Part shown: piece by piece, positions 7,033 through 14,652 of the stretch
Layout of the letters: each line of letters opens with the position of its first letter
Numbering within the stretch: the first letter of the stretch is position 1
DNA from: an uncultured Akkermansia sp.
GTDB lineage: Bacteria > Verrucomicrobiota > Verrucomicrobiia > Verrucomicrobiales > Akkermansiaceae
NCBI GenBank assembly: GCA_904502165.1
Contig: CAJGDB010000018.1
Location: 1-23,512, forward strand
DNA: 23,512 nucleotides
Direction: 5' to 3'
The notes under the pieces: model-generated
What the model saw: the letters and a program-made list of their open reading frames with translations, nothing else
Told to the model about the DNA's origin: nothing
The model's database searches: none
Program-made: the position numbers and the translations under genes

Positions 7033-9630
7033 TTAGTACTTGTAGTCTACGTAGAACTGGAACTGGGGATCATCATCCGCGCAGTTAGCCGTCTTGAACG
7101 GAATGGCGTAGTCCACAGCCAGCGGGCCCATAGGCAGCTGGATACGCAGGCCCACACCATAGTTGGCGGCCAGTTCGTTGGGAATGAAATCGAAGCTGTC
7201 CGCATGCACAAAGCCCATATCCATGAACATGGCGAAGCGAACCGATTCCACCACCGGGACAGTCACCTCAAACTGCACAAAGGCAGAGGTCTTGCCACCC
7301 ATGGTCTCATCGCCAGCAAGATCGGGGTCAACCATACCCACATCGCGGTAACGGAAACCACGCAGGTTGGCGGGTCCGCCCAGGTAGCAGCGCTCGAAAA
7401 TCGGCACATCATCACCCGATACGGCATCAATCGTCTCAGCGCCGAAGTTGATGCTGAAGATGGAGTCCCAGATGGAATTGTAGTAGTAGGAACCCGTCAT
7501 GCCCATGCTGTATGTCTGCTCGGTGCTGCCGGGGCCGCTGTAACCCAGGTGAGCCTCCCAGTTACCACCCTTACGGGGAGTAATCATGGCATCGCGGGAA
7601 TCGTACTCATAGCTTACGCGGAAGTGGCTGCGGGTGTAGGAACCATCCTGCTCGGCAAAGAAGATGGGAGCACCGCGCTGGGCGTCAATGCCGTACTGTT
7701 CCAGGCGATACTCGAACTTGACCGAAGTAAGGTCACTGAGAGACTTACGCAGCGAAACAGCCCAGCCCAGGTTGTTCTGGTCATAGTAATCGCTGAGGTA
7801 AGAGGAGTTGGAGTAGTACAGCTCATTACCCAGGGCCAGCTTGCGGTCCATGAACCAGGGTTCAAGCAGGTAGATGGAGGCGCTGGTGTATTCCGTACCC
7901 AGCTTGCCGCTCACCGTCAGGCGCTGACCACCACCCACGAATGTACCGCCATTCACAAAGCCGCGAATATCGAAATTAGACTGTGTAATAGTGGTGTACA
8001 GGTATACGTTTTCCACCGTAGAGAAAGCCACACCCAGTGTCAGGCTGCCCGTCATCTTCTCGTGAACAGTCACGTTCACATCGCGGTAGCCACTGGTCGT
8101 GGAAAGCCCCTGGGATACTTCCACCTGGTCAAAGTAGTTCAGGTTATCCAGGCGCTTCTTGGCAGTCTCCAGGTCAACAGAGTTAAGGTTTTCACCCGGC
8201 TTGAGGGGAAGCTCACGCAGAATGACATGCTGGCGAGTCTTGGTATTGCCGCGGACATTGATACGGCCCACCTTGTAACGGGAACCCTCCTCCACATCGT
8301 AGCGGATATCCACCAGGTGCGTACCATCAGCGGCCACGCCAGCCTCGTTGATATCAGTGCGGACTTCTGCATCAGCATAGCCCTTGGCACCATAGTAACG
8401 ACGAATCATCGTCACGTCATCTGAAACCTTCTGCAGTGAGTAGATATCGCCGTCAAGCATGCTGAGGCCCGGTTCCAGCTCCTGGGCCGTATAGGCCTTG
8501 AGCGGGCCAAAGCTCACCTTGCGTACCTGATATCGGGGGCCTTCCTCCACCGTCACCTTGAGGTGCAGCTTCTGGCGACCCTCAGTGTTGGGGCTGGCGG
8601 TGTATTCCACATTGGCCAGACGGGCACGCAGGTAACCATAGTTACGATAATGCTTGATGACGGCTTCCAGGTCATCCTCCACCTGTTCGCGGTCTACGCG
8701 ACCGGACTTGGTGAACCAGGTGAAGAGCCCGCGCTCCTTCGTCTTCATGAGCTGACGGAGCTGCTCATCATCAAAGGCGCTGTTACCTTCAAAATCAATG
8801 GTGTTCATGCTGACCTCTCGACCCTCCGTGATTTCGAACACCACGTCCTTGTACGAGCCGCTCTCGGTCTCCACTGCCTTCCAGTCCACCTTGGCATCGG
8901 GATACCCGGCCTCCTGGTACGCCTTGATGATATTGGCGCGGGCTGTGGCCAGAACAGAGTCGCTCAGCACAGTACCAGGCTGCAGCTTGGCTGTCTCGCG
9001 CAGATCATCATCATCAAACTCCACATTGCCGGTAAAGCCCACACCGGCCATCACGCTGCTGGCACGCACATTGAAAATGACCTTCACCGCGTTCCCGGAA
9101 GGCTGCACAGAAACCGTGGCATTCGGGTCAATCAGGCTGCGCTCGATAAGGCGCTCCAAGTCAGCATTCACACGGGCAGAGGAATATACACCGCCAGCGC
9201 GAGTCTGCACAACGTCGAGCAGACGGCTGTCCGGCAGCACCTTCTTCCCGGTGTACTTGAACTGCACACCGGAAACTCGCTTGCCGTCGTAGCTGGCATC
9301 ATTCTGGAACAATCCGGTGGTCGGTCCGAGTTCACGCACCACATCAGATTCATCCAGCAGACGAGTATCAGATGCAGCCGAAACGAGCTTGGTCTCCACA
9401 GGTGCAGCCTGAGCCTCAGCAGCGGCAGCTGCCTTCTTGCGGGCAACTTCCTCATCAAAAGCATTCTTCCGCTGCGGAGCTGCAGCGGGTTCTTCCTGCG
9501 CGGTCTGCTGGTCCATCATCATGGCATCCAGGAAGGGGTCTCCTGTCGATTCCTGACCAAAAGCCGGCGCCGCCAATGTCAGTGCCAACGCTGTAAGCGT
9601 TGCACTCCAGTGCATGGTGGGCTTGTTCAT
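7033..9630 (-). CDS. bamA: outer membrane protein assembly factor BamA
   Basis: The 865-residue precursor has a signal peptide (MNKPTMHWSATLTALALTLAAPAFG). A low-complexity Ala/Glu/Lys segment follows, then POTRA-type repeats over about 95-520 (for example the block GNVEFDDDDLRETAKLQPG and the later strand VGRINVRGN). The C-terminal Omp85 16-stranded barrel spans about 525-865. The barrel contains GGPANLRGFRYRDVG (near 750), the counterpart of the VRGF/Y motif of loop 6. The protein ends with an aromatic residue in FYVDYKY, as outer-membrane barrels do. BamA folds and inserts beta-barrel proteins into the outer membrane, so this shows a diderm envelope. The start at 9630 gives a clean signal peptide and lies seven bases after a -10 box. 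Starts at 9639 and 9753 would place the promoter within or next to the coding region. No skp or lpx gene accompanies it here. The gene is monocistronic and divergent from nuoB. Confidence 0.95.
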   Translation of the reverse strand: MNKPTMHWSATLTALALTLAAPAFGQESTGDPFLDAMMMDQQTAQEEPAAAPQRKNAFDEEVARKKAAAAAEAQAAPVETKLVSAASDTRLLDESDVVRELGPTTGLFQNDASYDGKRVSGVQFKYTGKKVLPDSRLLDVVQTRAGGVYSSARVNADLERLIERSLIDPNATVSVQPSGNAVKVIFNVRASSVMAGVGFTGNVEFDDDDLRETAKLQPGTVLSDSVLATARANIIKAYQEAGYPDAKVDWKAVETESGSYKDVVFEITEGREVSMNTIDFEGNSAFDDEQLRQLMKTKERGLFTWFTKSGRVDREQVEDDLEAVIKHYRNYGYLRARLANVEYTASPNTEGRQKLHLKVTVEEGPRYQVRKVSFGPLKAYTAQELEPGLSMLDGDIYSLQKVSDDVTMIRRYYGAKGYADAEVRTDINEAGVAADGTHLVDIRYDVEEGSRYKVGRINVRGNTKTRQHVILRELPLKPGENLNSVDLETAKKRLDNLNYFDQVEVSQGLSTTSGYRDVNVTVHEKMTGSLTLGVAFSTVENVYLYTTITQSNFDIRGFVNGGTFVGGGQRLTVSGKLGTEYTSASIYLLEPWFMDRKLALGNELYYSNSSYLSDYYDQNNLGWAVSLRKSLSDLTSVKFEYRLEQYGIDAQRGAPIFFAEQDGSYTRSHFRVSYEYDSRDAMITPRKGGNWEAHLGYSGPGSTEQTYSMGMTGSYYYNSIWDSIFSINFGAETIDAVSGDDVPIFERCYLGGPANLRGFRYRDVGMVDPDLAGDETMGGKTSAFVQFEVTVPVVESVRFAMFMDMGFVHADSFDFIPNELAANYGVGLRIQLPMGPLAVDYAIPFKTANCADDDPQFQFYVDYKY

Positions 9631-9637
9631 GACGCTC

Positions 9638-9666
9638 ATCCTATACCCTACTTCATGTTTCGTCAA
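9638..9666 (-). promoter_or_regulatory. promoter giving a leaderless bamA transcript
   Basis: Read on the minus strand, TTGACG (9666-9661), a 17-base spacer and TAGGAT (9643-9638) precede the ATG at 9630 by seven bases. The predicted first base is at or next to that ATG. An overlapping TATAGG (9645-9640) gives a less ideal 15-base spacer. Confidence 0.55.
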
Positions 9667-9726
9667 GTTTTTATTAGAGCAACACAAATAATAACGCGCG
9701 CGATACGGCGTTTTTGGAATACACAG

Positions 9727-9738
9727 GCCAAATTTGGC
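9727..9738. promoter_or_regulatory. 12-bp perfect palindrome in the bamA-nuoB intergenic region
   Basis: GCCAAATTTGGC reads the same on both strands and directly abuts the putative -35 box of nuoB. It looks like a dimeric regulator site. No regulator is encoded nearby. Confidence 0.35.
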
Positions 9739-9766
9739 TTGCGTTTCACCCAAAATGCGCTATGCT
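9739..9766 (+). promoter_or_regulatory. promoter of the nuoB-led operon
   Basis: TTGCGT (9739-9744), a 16-base spacer and TATGCT (9761-9766) would start transcription near 9773, leaving a leader of about 33 bases before the ATG at 9806. The leader holds a small 5-bp hairpin (9775-9779 with 9790-9794) and no Shine-Dalgarno. Confidence 0.4.
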
Positions 9767-9805
9767 AGTGCGAGCGGGGCATTGCTACACCCCGTATGTA
9801 TCATT

Positions 9806-10393
9806 ATGGCCAGCGATAATCTTCAGGAAATCGAGACAAATTTCATGTGCGACCCGGATGCCGACGGCGGTTTCGTCTACACCACGGTCGAGGCAGCTAT
9901 TAACTGGATGCACAAATACTCCATGTGGCCCATGCCCATGGGCACCTCCTGCTGCGCCATTGAATACATGGCCGCTTCCTGCTCCCGGTACGACATTTCC
10001 CGCTTTGGTGCAGAAGTGAATCGCTACGCCCCCCGCCAGGCAGACTTCATGTTCATCTGCGGCACCATCACGTACAAGATGGCTGCTCTGGTGCGCCGCA
10101 TCTGGGACCAGATGCCTGCTCCGAAGTGGTGCATTGCCTGTGGTGCCTGCGCCTGCACCGGCGGCATGTTCCGCAGCTACTCTGTGCTGCAGGGTGTCGA
10201 CAAGATAGTACCGGTGGATGTGTACATCTCCGGCTGTCCTCCCCGCCCGGAGGCTCTGCTGCAGGGTCTCATCACGCTGCAGGACAAGATTATGGCCACC
10301 GACCACCCGCTCAAGAACTTCTTCAAGGAACACGATCTGCGCCATGCTCAGAATGCCCACACCATTCCCGCCGGCATCATCACGCAGGACTAA
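9806..10393 (+). CDS. nuoB: NADH-quinone oxidoreductase subunit B
   Basis: The 195-residue subunit belongs to the peripheral arm of respiratory complex I on the cytoplasmic face of the inner membrane. It carries the terminal [4Fe-4S] cluster N2 that passes electrons to quinone. The cluster ligands are visible: the vicinal pair in MGTSCCAIEYMA, one Cys in the ACGACACTGGMF block, and the Cys of SGCPPRPEAL. FICGTITYKMA is also conserved. I chose the ATG at 9806 because conserved sequence begins soon after it. The in-frame ATG at 9734 adds a non-conserved 24 residues and lies upstream of the predicted promoter's -10 box. It opens a nine-gene run and is 20 bases from nuoC. No nuoA precedes it; bamA is divergent instead. 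Confidence 0.95.
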   Translation: MASDNLQEIETNFMCDPDADGGFVYTTVEAAINWMHKYSMWPMPMGTSCCAIEYMAASCSRYDISRFGAEVNRYAPRQADFMFICGTITYKMAALVRRIWDQMPAPKWCIACGACACTGGMFRSYSVLQGVDKIVPVDVYISGCPPRPEALLQGLITLQDKIMATDHPLKNFFKEHDLRHAQNAHTIPAGIITQD

Positions 10394-10413
10394 CCCAGCC
10401 CCACCACTAAACT

Positions 10414-10995
10414 ATGTCCGCAACCAGACTTTTCGAGCTTCAGAAAGCCGCTGCAGAAAAAATCTGCACCCGTTTCCCGCAGATTACCAGCAAGGAATTC
10501 CGCGGTGATTATATCCTGACCATCGCCCCGGAGATTCTGACCCAGGCCATGACCTACGCCAAGGATGCCTGTGGTTTTGACATGCTGGTATGCGTCTCCT
10601 CCGTCGACCACCTTGGTGAGGAGCTGCGTTTCGAGGTCAACTACACCATCACCCAGGCCGAGACAGGTGCCAACCTTCTGGTACGCACCCTGGTAAGTGA
10701 AGCAGAGAATGCCGTACCCAGCATGGTGCCGGTATGGCGTTCTGCCAACTGGCTGGAGCGTGAGCAGTACGACCTGATGGGCATTGAATTCACCGGGCAT
10801 CCGGATCTGCGCCGCATCATGATGTGGGAGGGTTATCCCTATCATCCTCTGCGTAAGGACTTCCCGGTTGCAGGTAAGGACTTTGAACAGGCCGGCGTGG
10901 CCTTCACCCAGAAAGCCCCCACAGGTGGCGCGCCGTTCATCACGACGCCGGGTGTCAAGACCGCCGGTGAACGCGAACCTCGCTCCCGCGGCTGA
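10414..10995 (+). CDS. nuoC: NADH-quinone oxidoreductase subunit C
   Basis: The 193-residue protein is the 30-kDa-type peripheral subunit of complex I. It binds beside NuoB and NuoD in the hydrophilic arm. The family signature is the block EREQYDLMGIEFTGHPDLRRI followed by YPYHPLRKDFP at about residues 108-150. The last 35 residues are a Pro/Gly/Thr-rich tail ending in basic residues, not part of the core. It is a separate NuoC, not fused to NuoD, and NuoD does not follow; the next gene is an unrelated lipoprotein 12 bases on. The start at 10414 has no Shine-Dalgarno and is the first ATG of the frame. Confidence 0.93.
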   Translation: MSATRLFELQKAAAEKICTRFPQITSKEFRGDYILTIAPEILTQAMTYAKDACGFDMLVCVSSVDHLGEELRFEVNYTITQAETGANLLVRTLVSEAENAVPSMVPVWRSANWLEREQYDLMGIEFTGHPDLRRIMMWEGYPYHPLRKDFPVAGKDFEQAGVAFTQKAPTGGAPFITTPGVKTAGEREPRSRG

Positions 10996-11007
10996 TACCG
11001 CCTACCC

Positions 11008-11601
11008 ATGCGGATATTTTCCGGAATCTTACTGAGTCTGGCTGCAGTTCTGCCCCTTCTGGTGGCAAGCTGCAGCCATTCTGACCCTCGCACCCAGGCA
11101 CTCATCGACCTGCGGGACGATGTAGAGACTGAGCTTGAAGCCCTGGCGCCCGGAGACTGGATTATCATCGGCAACGCTCCGGAGCTGGAAGCCGCTGCCA
11201 CAGTGAAGGGCATCCGCCAGCTCAGCGTCATGGCCACCAATGTCAGCACGCTGCGCGAAACGCTTGACCTCATGGAAAGCGAGGACAAGCTCAGCCCCAG
11301 GCTCTGGGTCTGCCGCGAGCTGGAGCAGCGCACCAACCGGAATCCCGGCACAGCCCGCATGCGGGCCCACCTCAAGGAACTACTTGCCGGGCGCACCCAT
11401 TTCTCTGTGGACGAGCGGATTATCCAGCTGCAAATCAAGATGCTGGAACCTCAGCGCAAGCTTCTGTTCATTCGCACCGAAACCATCATACCACACAGCT
11501 ACATAGGCATAGAACTGGATTATGCCGATAGCACCAGTGCACCTGCCACCCCTGCCTCCACCAGCAAACCCGTCTACCGCCATGCCGAGCTTAAGCCCTG
11601 A
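11008..11601 (+). CDS. putative lipoprotein of unknown function
   Basis: The 197-residue product starts with a lipoprotein signal peptide: MRIFSG, the hydrophobic run ILLSLAAVLPLLV, and a lipobox VASC with the acylated Cys at position 22. The mature part is mostly helical with many charged residues. It includes a Leu/Arg/Glu-rich stretch around 85-125 (TLRETLDLMESEDKLSPRLWVCRELEQR in part) and a low-complexity Thr/Ser/Pro/Ala region near the end. I do not recognise a family. Residue 23 is Ser rather than Asp, so by the E. coli +2 rule outer-membrane sorting would be expected, though that rule may not hold here. It lies 12 bases after nuoC and overlaps the next gene by 20 bases. Confidence 0.7.
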   Translation: MRIFSGILLSLAAVLPLLVASCSHSDPRTQALIDLRDDVETELEALAPGDWIIIGNAPELEAAATVKGIRQLSVMATNVSTLRETLDLMESEDKLSPRLWVCRELEQRTNRNPGTARMRAHLKELLAGRTHFSVDERIIQLQIKMLEPQRKLLFIRTETIIPHSYIGIELDYADSTSAPATPASTSKPVYRHAELKP

Positions 11602-11899
11602 CCAAGACCCCGTAGCACGCGCCCAGGCCTGGGTGGGTGATGCCGTCCTTGCGCTGTATGTGCGCGAATGGATTCTCTCATTCAAAGGAGAGATTGATGG
11701 TGCGCTCTTCATTGAATTCACCAGCAACAACTTCCTGCGTCTCACCGGCAACGCCACAGGTGTAGAAGCTCAGATTGGCCGTATTTACAAGGCAGAAGGT
11801 CTGGCTGCAGCCAACACCTGGATTGAAGAGAACCTGCGCCCCCGCATGGAACAGCGCCTGCACAAGCTGCGTTCCACCCATCCCCACCACCGGAAATAA
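11582..11899 (+). CDS. RNase III-like (Mini-III-like) domain protein
   Basis: The 105-residue protein matches the RNase III fold in two places. AQAWVGDAVLALYVREWIL (15-33) corresponds to the signature helix containing the catalytic Asp, here D20. VEAQIGRIYKAEGLAAANTWIE (61-82) corresponds to the second metal-binding helix with E62. The Glu residues that precede the Asp in classic RNase III are absent, as in Mini-III proteins, and the Asp usually three residues before E62 is a Thr. There is no double-stranded-RNA-binding domain. It could process structured RNA such as rRNA precursors if active. The ATG at 11582 is preferred because the in-frame ATG at 11522 only adds a Pro-rich shadow of the upstream lipoprotein. 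Even so, it overlaps that gene by 20 bases. Exonuclease III follows after six bases. Confidence 0.65.
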   Translation: MPSLSPDQDPVARAQAWVGDAVLALYVREWILSFKGEIDGALFIEFTSNNFLRLTGNATGVEAQIGRIYKAEGLAAANTWIEENLRPRMEQRLHKLRSTHPHHRK

Positions 11900-11905
11900 G
11901 CCATC

Positions 11906-12664
11906 ATGAAACTCGTAAGCTGGAATGTAAACGGCATCCGCGCCACCCTGGGCAAAGGCCTGGCTGAGCAGATGGAAACCCTGCAGCCCGACATCCTCTG
12001 CCTGCAGGAAGTCAAAGCCCGCCCGGAGCAGGTAAGCGACCTCTGGCTGGCGACCTGGCCGTACAGCCTCTGGAATCCGGCAGAACGCCCCGGGTATTCC
12101 GGCGTGTTGATTTTATCCCGCGTGGCGCCGCTTTCCACCAGCCTGGGCATCGGGTGCCCGGAGCACGATACCGAAGGCCGCGTAGCAACCATGGAATTTG
12201 ACGATTTCTACCTGGTGAACTGCTATACCCCCAATTCCCAGAACGAACTGGCCCGCCTGCCCTACCGCCAGGAATGGGATGCCGCCTTCCGCGCCTATGT
12301 CAGCGGTCTGGCCGGGAAAAAGCCCGTTGTATTCTGCGGTGACCTGAATGTAGCCCACGAAGAAATCGACCTGGCGCGCCCGGCATCCAACCATTTTTCT
12401 GCCGGGTTCTCTGACGAAGAACGCGCCGGATTCACCCAGCTGCTGCAGGCCGGCTTTGCCGACACCTTCCGCACCCTGCACCCGGATACCCGGGATGCAT
12501 ACTCCTGGTGGAGCTTCCGCGGGGGTGCCCGCGCCCGGAACGTCGGCTGGCGTATCGACTACTTCTGCGTATCCACCCCGCTGCTGCCGCGTGTGCAGAG
12601 CGCCGAGATTCATCCCGGCATCACCGGCTCCGACCACTGCCCGGTTTCTATAACTCTTAACTGA
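11906..12664 (+). CDS. xth: exodeoxyribonuclease III (AP endonuclease, ExoIII family)
   Basis: The 252-residue protein is a full-length member of the exonuclease III/APE1 family of the endonuclease-exonuclease-phosphatase fold. It acts in base-excision repair, cutting 5' to abasic sites and removing 3' blocks. Metal and catalytic residues are in place: N7 in SWNVNGIRA, E35 in ILCLQEVKA, the YTPNSQ block with the active-site Tyr, D146 and N148 in GDLNVAHEEID, the DAYSWWSFRGGARARNVGWRIDY block, and D243-H244 in GSDHCPV. The ATG at 11906 starts exactly at the conserved first strand. It is the fifth gene of the nuoB-led run, 15 bases before the next one. Confidence 0.93.
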   Translation: MKLVSWNVNGIRATLGKGLAEQMETLQPDILCLQEVKARPEQVSDLWLATWPYSLWNPAERPGYSGVLILSRVAPLSTSLGIGCPEHDTEGRVATMEFDDFYLVNCYTPNSQNELARLPYRQEWDAAFRAYVSGLAGKKPVVFCGDLNVAHEEIDLARPASNHFSAGFSDEERAGFTQLLQAGFADTFRTLHPDTRDAYSWWSFRGGARARNVGWRIDYFCVSTPLLPRVQSAEIHPGITGSDHCPVSITLN

Positions 12665-12679
12665 TACAGCATCAACAAC

Positions 12680-13348
12680 ATGAAACCTCTTACAAAACTG
12701 GGCGAAAAAGCCCTCGAAAACGGCTCCGTATGGGAACTGTGGGAACGCGACGGCGTGCTGACCCTCCAGCTCGACGGCATGCCCTGCGCCAATTCCTTCA
12801 CCTATGGCAGCGAGGAGGCAATGGCAGAACTTGCCACCTCTCCCATCACCCGCGCCGGCCAGCCCTGCATCATGATTGCCGGTCTGGGGCTCGGCTACGG
12901 GCTGGCCAAGGCCATGGAATGCCTTCCCAAGGAAAAAGCCCGCTTCATTGTAGCAGAACCCGTGCCGGAAATCGTGAAATGGAACCGCGAATTCGGGGAA
13001 CACAAGGCGCTCTGGGAAGATAAGCGCGTGAGCACCGAACCCGCCAGCGCCGCCGAGCTCTGCCGGAAGCGCACCGGTTCCCTGCATGCCATTCTGCTGC
13101 GCCACGCCCACGCCCGCTGCGAAATGAGTCTGGGTGATGCCCAGGCCTACTTCAATGCACTGAAAGGTGGCAGCCTGCTGGCCATCAATCTTTCCAAGGC
13201 GGATAAGCGCCTCGAATCCACCCTGCGCCGTGCCGGGTTCGAAGTGAGCACCACACTGGTTCCCGCCTCCGCCAAAGGCAAGCAGATGCGCCTGCACACC
13301 CTGGTACTGGCCCGCCGCGGCCGTTTTGTTCCCTTTGCTGAACGCTGA
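12680..13348 (+). CDS. SAM-dependent methyltransferase-fold / spermidine-synthase-like protein
   Basis: The 222-residue protein has a short N-terminal beta-rich part. A Rossmann-like domain follows, with motif I as IMIAGLGLGYGLAKAM (64-79) and an acidic residue at the end of strand 2 (E93 in RFIVAEPVPEIV). This arrangement is usual for nucleotide or S-adenosylmethionine binding in spermidine-synthase-like proteins. A later block at about 135-160 (AILLRHAHARCEMS) may correspond to strand 4. No polyamine-binding or methyl-acceptor signature is clear, so the substrate is unknown. Its stop overlaps the next start by one base (TGATG), which implies translational coupling with the FtsB-like gene. 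Confidence 0.6.
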   Translation: MKPLTKLGEKALENGSVWELWERDGVLTLQLDGMPCANSFTYGSEEAMAELATSPITRAGQPCIMIAGLGLGYGLAKAMECLPKEKARFIVAEPVPEIVKWNREFGEHKALWEDKRVSTEPASAAELCRKRTGSLHAILLRHAHARCEMSLGDAQAYFNALKGGSLLAINLSKADKRLESTLRRAGFEVSTTLVPASAKGKQMRLHTLVLARRGRFVPFAER

Positions 13349-13770
13349 TGATTCTCCCCTTTATCAAGAACCGCATTCCTACCCTGGAAGAGATTGAGGA
13401 GCAACGCCTCAACCGCTCCCGGGGTATCCGCGGCATGATTAAGGTAACAGGCATCATCTTTCTGGTACTGGTGGCGTTCCTGGCATCCATGACGCTGCTT
13501 ACCCCCTTATTTGAGCTGCATGCGCTGGAACAGGAGAAGGAACGCGCCCAGGCCCAGCTGCAACGCGCGAAGGCGGTAGAAGCAGAGGCCTACAACCGTT
13601 TTCTCTGGATGTCTGACCCGGAATATTTTGAACAGATGGCACGAGACCGCGCCAACCAGGCCAAATCCGGTGAGCATATCGTCCGCCGTCCCACGGCTGA
13701 GGAACTGCGCGAAATACAGGAAAAAGAACGCAACAAGCAGAACAAGCCCCGCAGCTCCCGCCGCGATTAA
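13348..13770 (+). CDS. FtsB/DivIC-type septum formation initiator-like protein
   Basis: The 140-residue bitopic protein has a basic N-terminal cytoplasmic part (1-30), one membrane segment at about 31-52 (IKVTGIIFLVLVAFLASMTLL), and then a coiled coil (HALEQEKERAQAQLQRAKAVEAE). It ends with the DPEYFEQMARDRANQAKSGEHIV block (90-112), which corresponds to the conserved 'D..Y.E..AR......GE' block of FtsB/DivIC. In the divisome such proteins join FtsL and FtsQ to activate septal wall synthesis. The family is short and diverged, so the exact orthology (FtsB or DivIC) cannot be fixed. A charged Lys/Arg-rich tail of about 25 residues follows. It is coupled to the upstream gene and lies 27 bases before ispE. 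Confidence 0.75.
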   Translation: MILPFIKNRIPTLEEIEEQRLNRSRGIRGMIKVTGIIFLVLVAFLASMTLLTPLFELHALEQEKERAQAQLQRAKAVEAEAYNRFLWMSDPEYFEQMARDRANQAKSGEHIVRRPTAEELREIQEKERNKQNKPRSSRRD

Positions 13771-13797
13771 TCCCGCTTTCACCCCCCCTTACCCACC

Positions 13798-14652
13798 ATG
13801 ACCTCCTATCTGGCCCCGGCAAAAATCAATCTATCTCTGCGAGTGCAGAACAAGGTGCGCGAAGACGGCTATCATAATGTCGACATCCTGATGGCCCCCA
13901 TCGACCTGTACGACCAGCTCGACTTCCACAACTCGCGCACCACCACCCTGCTGTGCGAAACCCCCGGCGTACCGACAGATGAAAGCAACCTGGTATTCAA
14001 GGCTATACGCGAATTTGAAAAAGCGTACGGGCGCAAGGCCAAGCAGCGCATCACCCTCACCAAACGCATTCCTCACGGCGCGGGGCTGGGCGGTGGCAGC
14101 AGCGATGCCGCCATAACCCTGCAGGCGGTCAACGAGATTCTGGGCACCAACTACGACCTGGCAGAACTCAGCACCATGGCTGCCCAGCTCGGCAGTGATG
14201 TTCCCTACTTCCTCACACCCACCATCTGCCGCTGCCAGGGACGCGGGGAAATCGTAACCCCCGTGCCGGAACTGGCCGGCTGGAGCAGCCCGTTTGTTCT
14301 TCTCAAACCCGCCTTTGGTGTCAGCACGCCGAGCGCCTACAAGGGCCTCACCTGCAGCCGCAGGCTCAAGGGTGTGAGCTACGGGCCTCAGAAGGTCGAT
14401 AACATCACCCTCATCAACGAACTGGAGCGCCCGGTATTTGCCAAGTTCCCCATTCTGGCGCACATGAAACACTGGTTGCTGGAACAGCCCGGCACCCGCG
14501 CTGCGCTCATGAGCGGCAGCGGCTCCACCTTATTTGCGCTCACCGAAACGCCGGAACAGGCTCGTGATATAGCAACCCGCGCCCTGCAGGAGCTTGACCC
14601 TACACTCTTCACGCACTGCGGCATCGTCAACCCGCAAGCAAAGACCGAATGA
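13798..14652 (+). CDS. ispE: 4-diphosphocytidyl-2-C-methyl-D-erythritol kinase
   Basis: The 284-residue cytoplasmic enzyme is a GHMP kinase of the MEP pathway. It phosphorylates CDP-methylerythritol with ATP on the way to isoprenoid precursors. It has the N-terminal substrate block PAKINLSLRVQNKVREDGYHNV and the ATP-binding glycine loop PHGAGLGGGSSDAA (92-105). It also has the LGSDVPYFLT block with its catalytic Asp and the C-terminal GHMP motif LMSGSGSTLFAL (237-248). Length is normal for the family. The gene implies use of the MEP route rather than mevalonate. Its stop overlaps the next start by four bases (ATGA). No Shine-Dalgarno precedes the ATG at 13798, which sits in a C-rich leader. 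Confidence 0.95.
   Translation: MTSYLAPAKINLSLRVQNKVREDGYHNVDILMAPIDLYDQLDFHNSRTTTLLCETPGVPTDESNLVFKAIREFEKAYGRKAKQRITLTKRIPHGAGLGGGSSDAAITLQAVNEILGTNYDLAELSTMAAQLGSDVPYFLTPTICRCQGRGEIVTPVPELAGWSSPFVLLKPAFGVSTPSAYKGLTCSRRLKGVSYGPQKVDNITLINELERPVFAKFPILAHMKHWLLEQPGTRAALMSGSGSTLFALTETPEQARDIATRALQELDPTLFTHCGIVNPQAKTE

Noticed and set aside
7204..9768. Two long plus-strand frames (about 400 residues each) across bamA
   Set aside because: bamA is unmistakable on the minus strand; these frames show no conserved domain.
9775..9794. Hairpin in the nuoB leader as a regulatory RNA element
   Set aside because: The stem is only five base pairs with a 10-base loop. It is too weak to claim a riboswitch or attenuator.
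9734..9805. Longer N-terminus for NuoB from the ATG at 9734
   Set aside because: The added residues are not conserved in NuoB, and the putative -10 box at 9761-9766 would lie within them.
12113..13297. 394-residue minus-strand frame over xth and the methyltransferase-fold gene
   Set aside because: It spans two genes with clear plus-strand homology and is Gly/His/Ala-rich without motifs.
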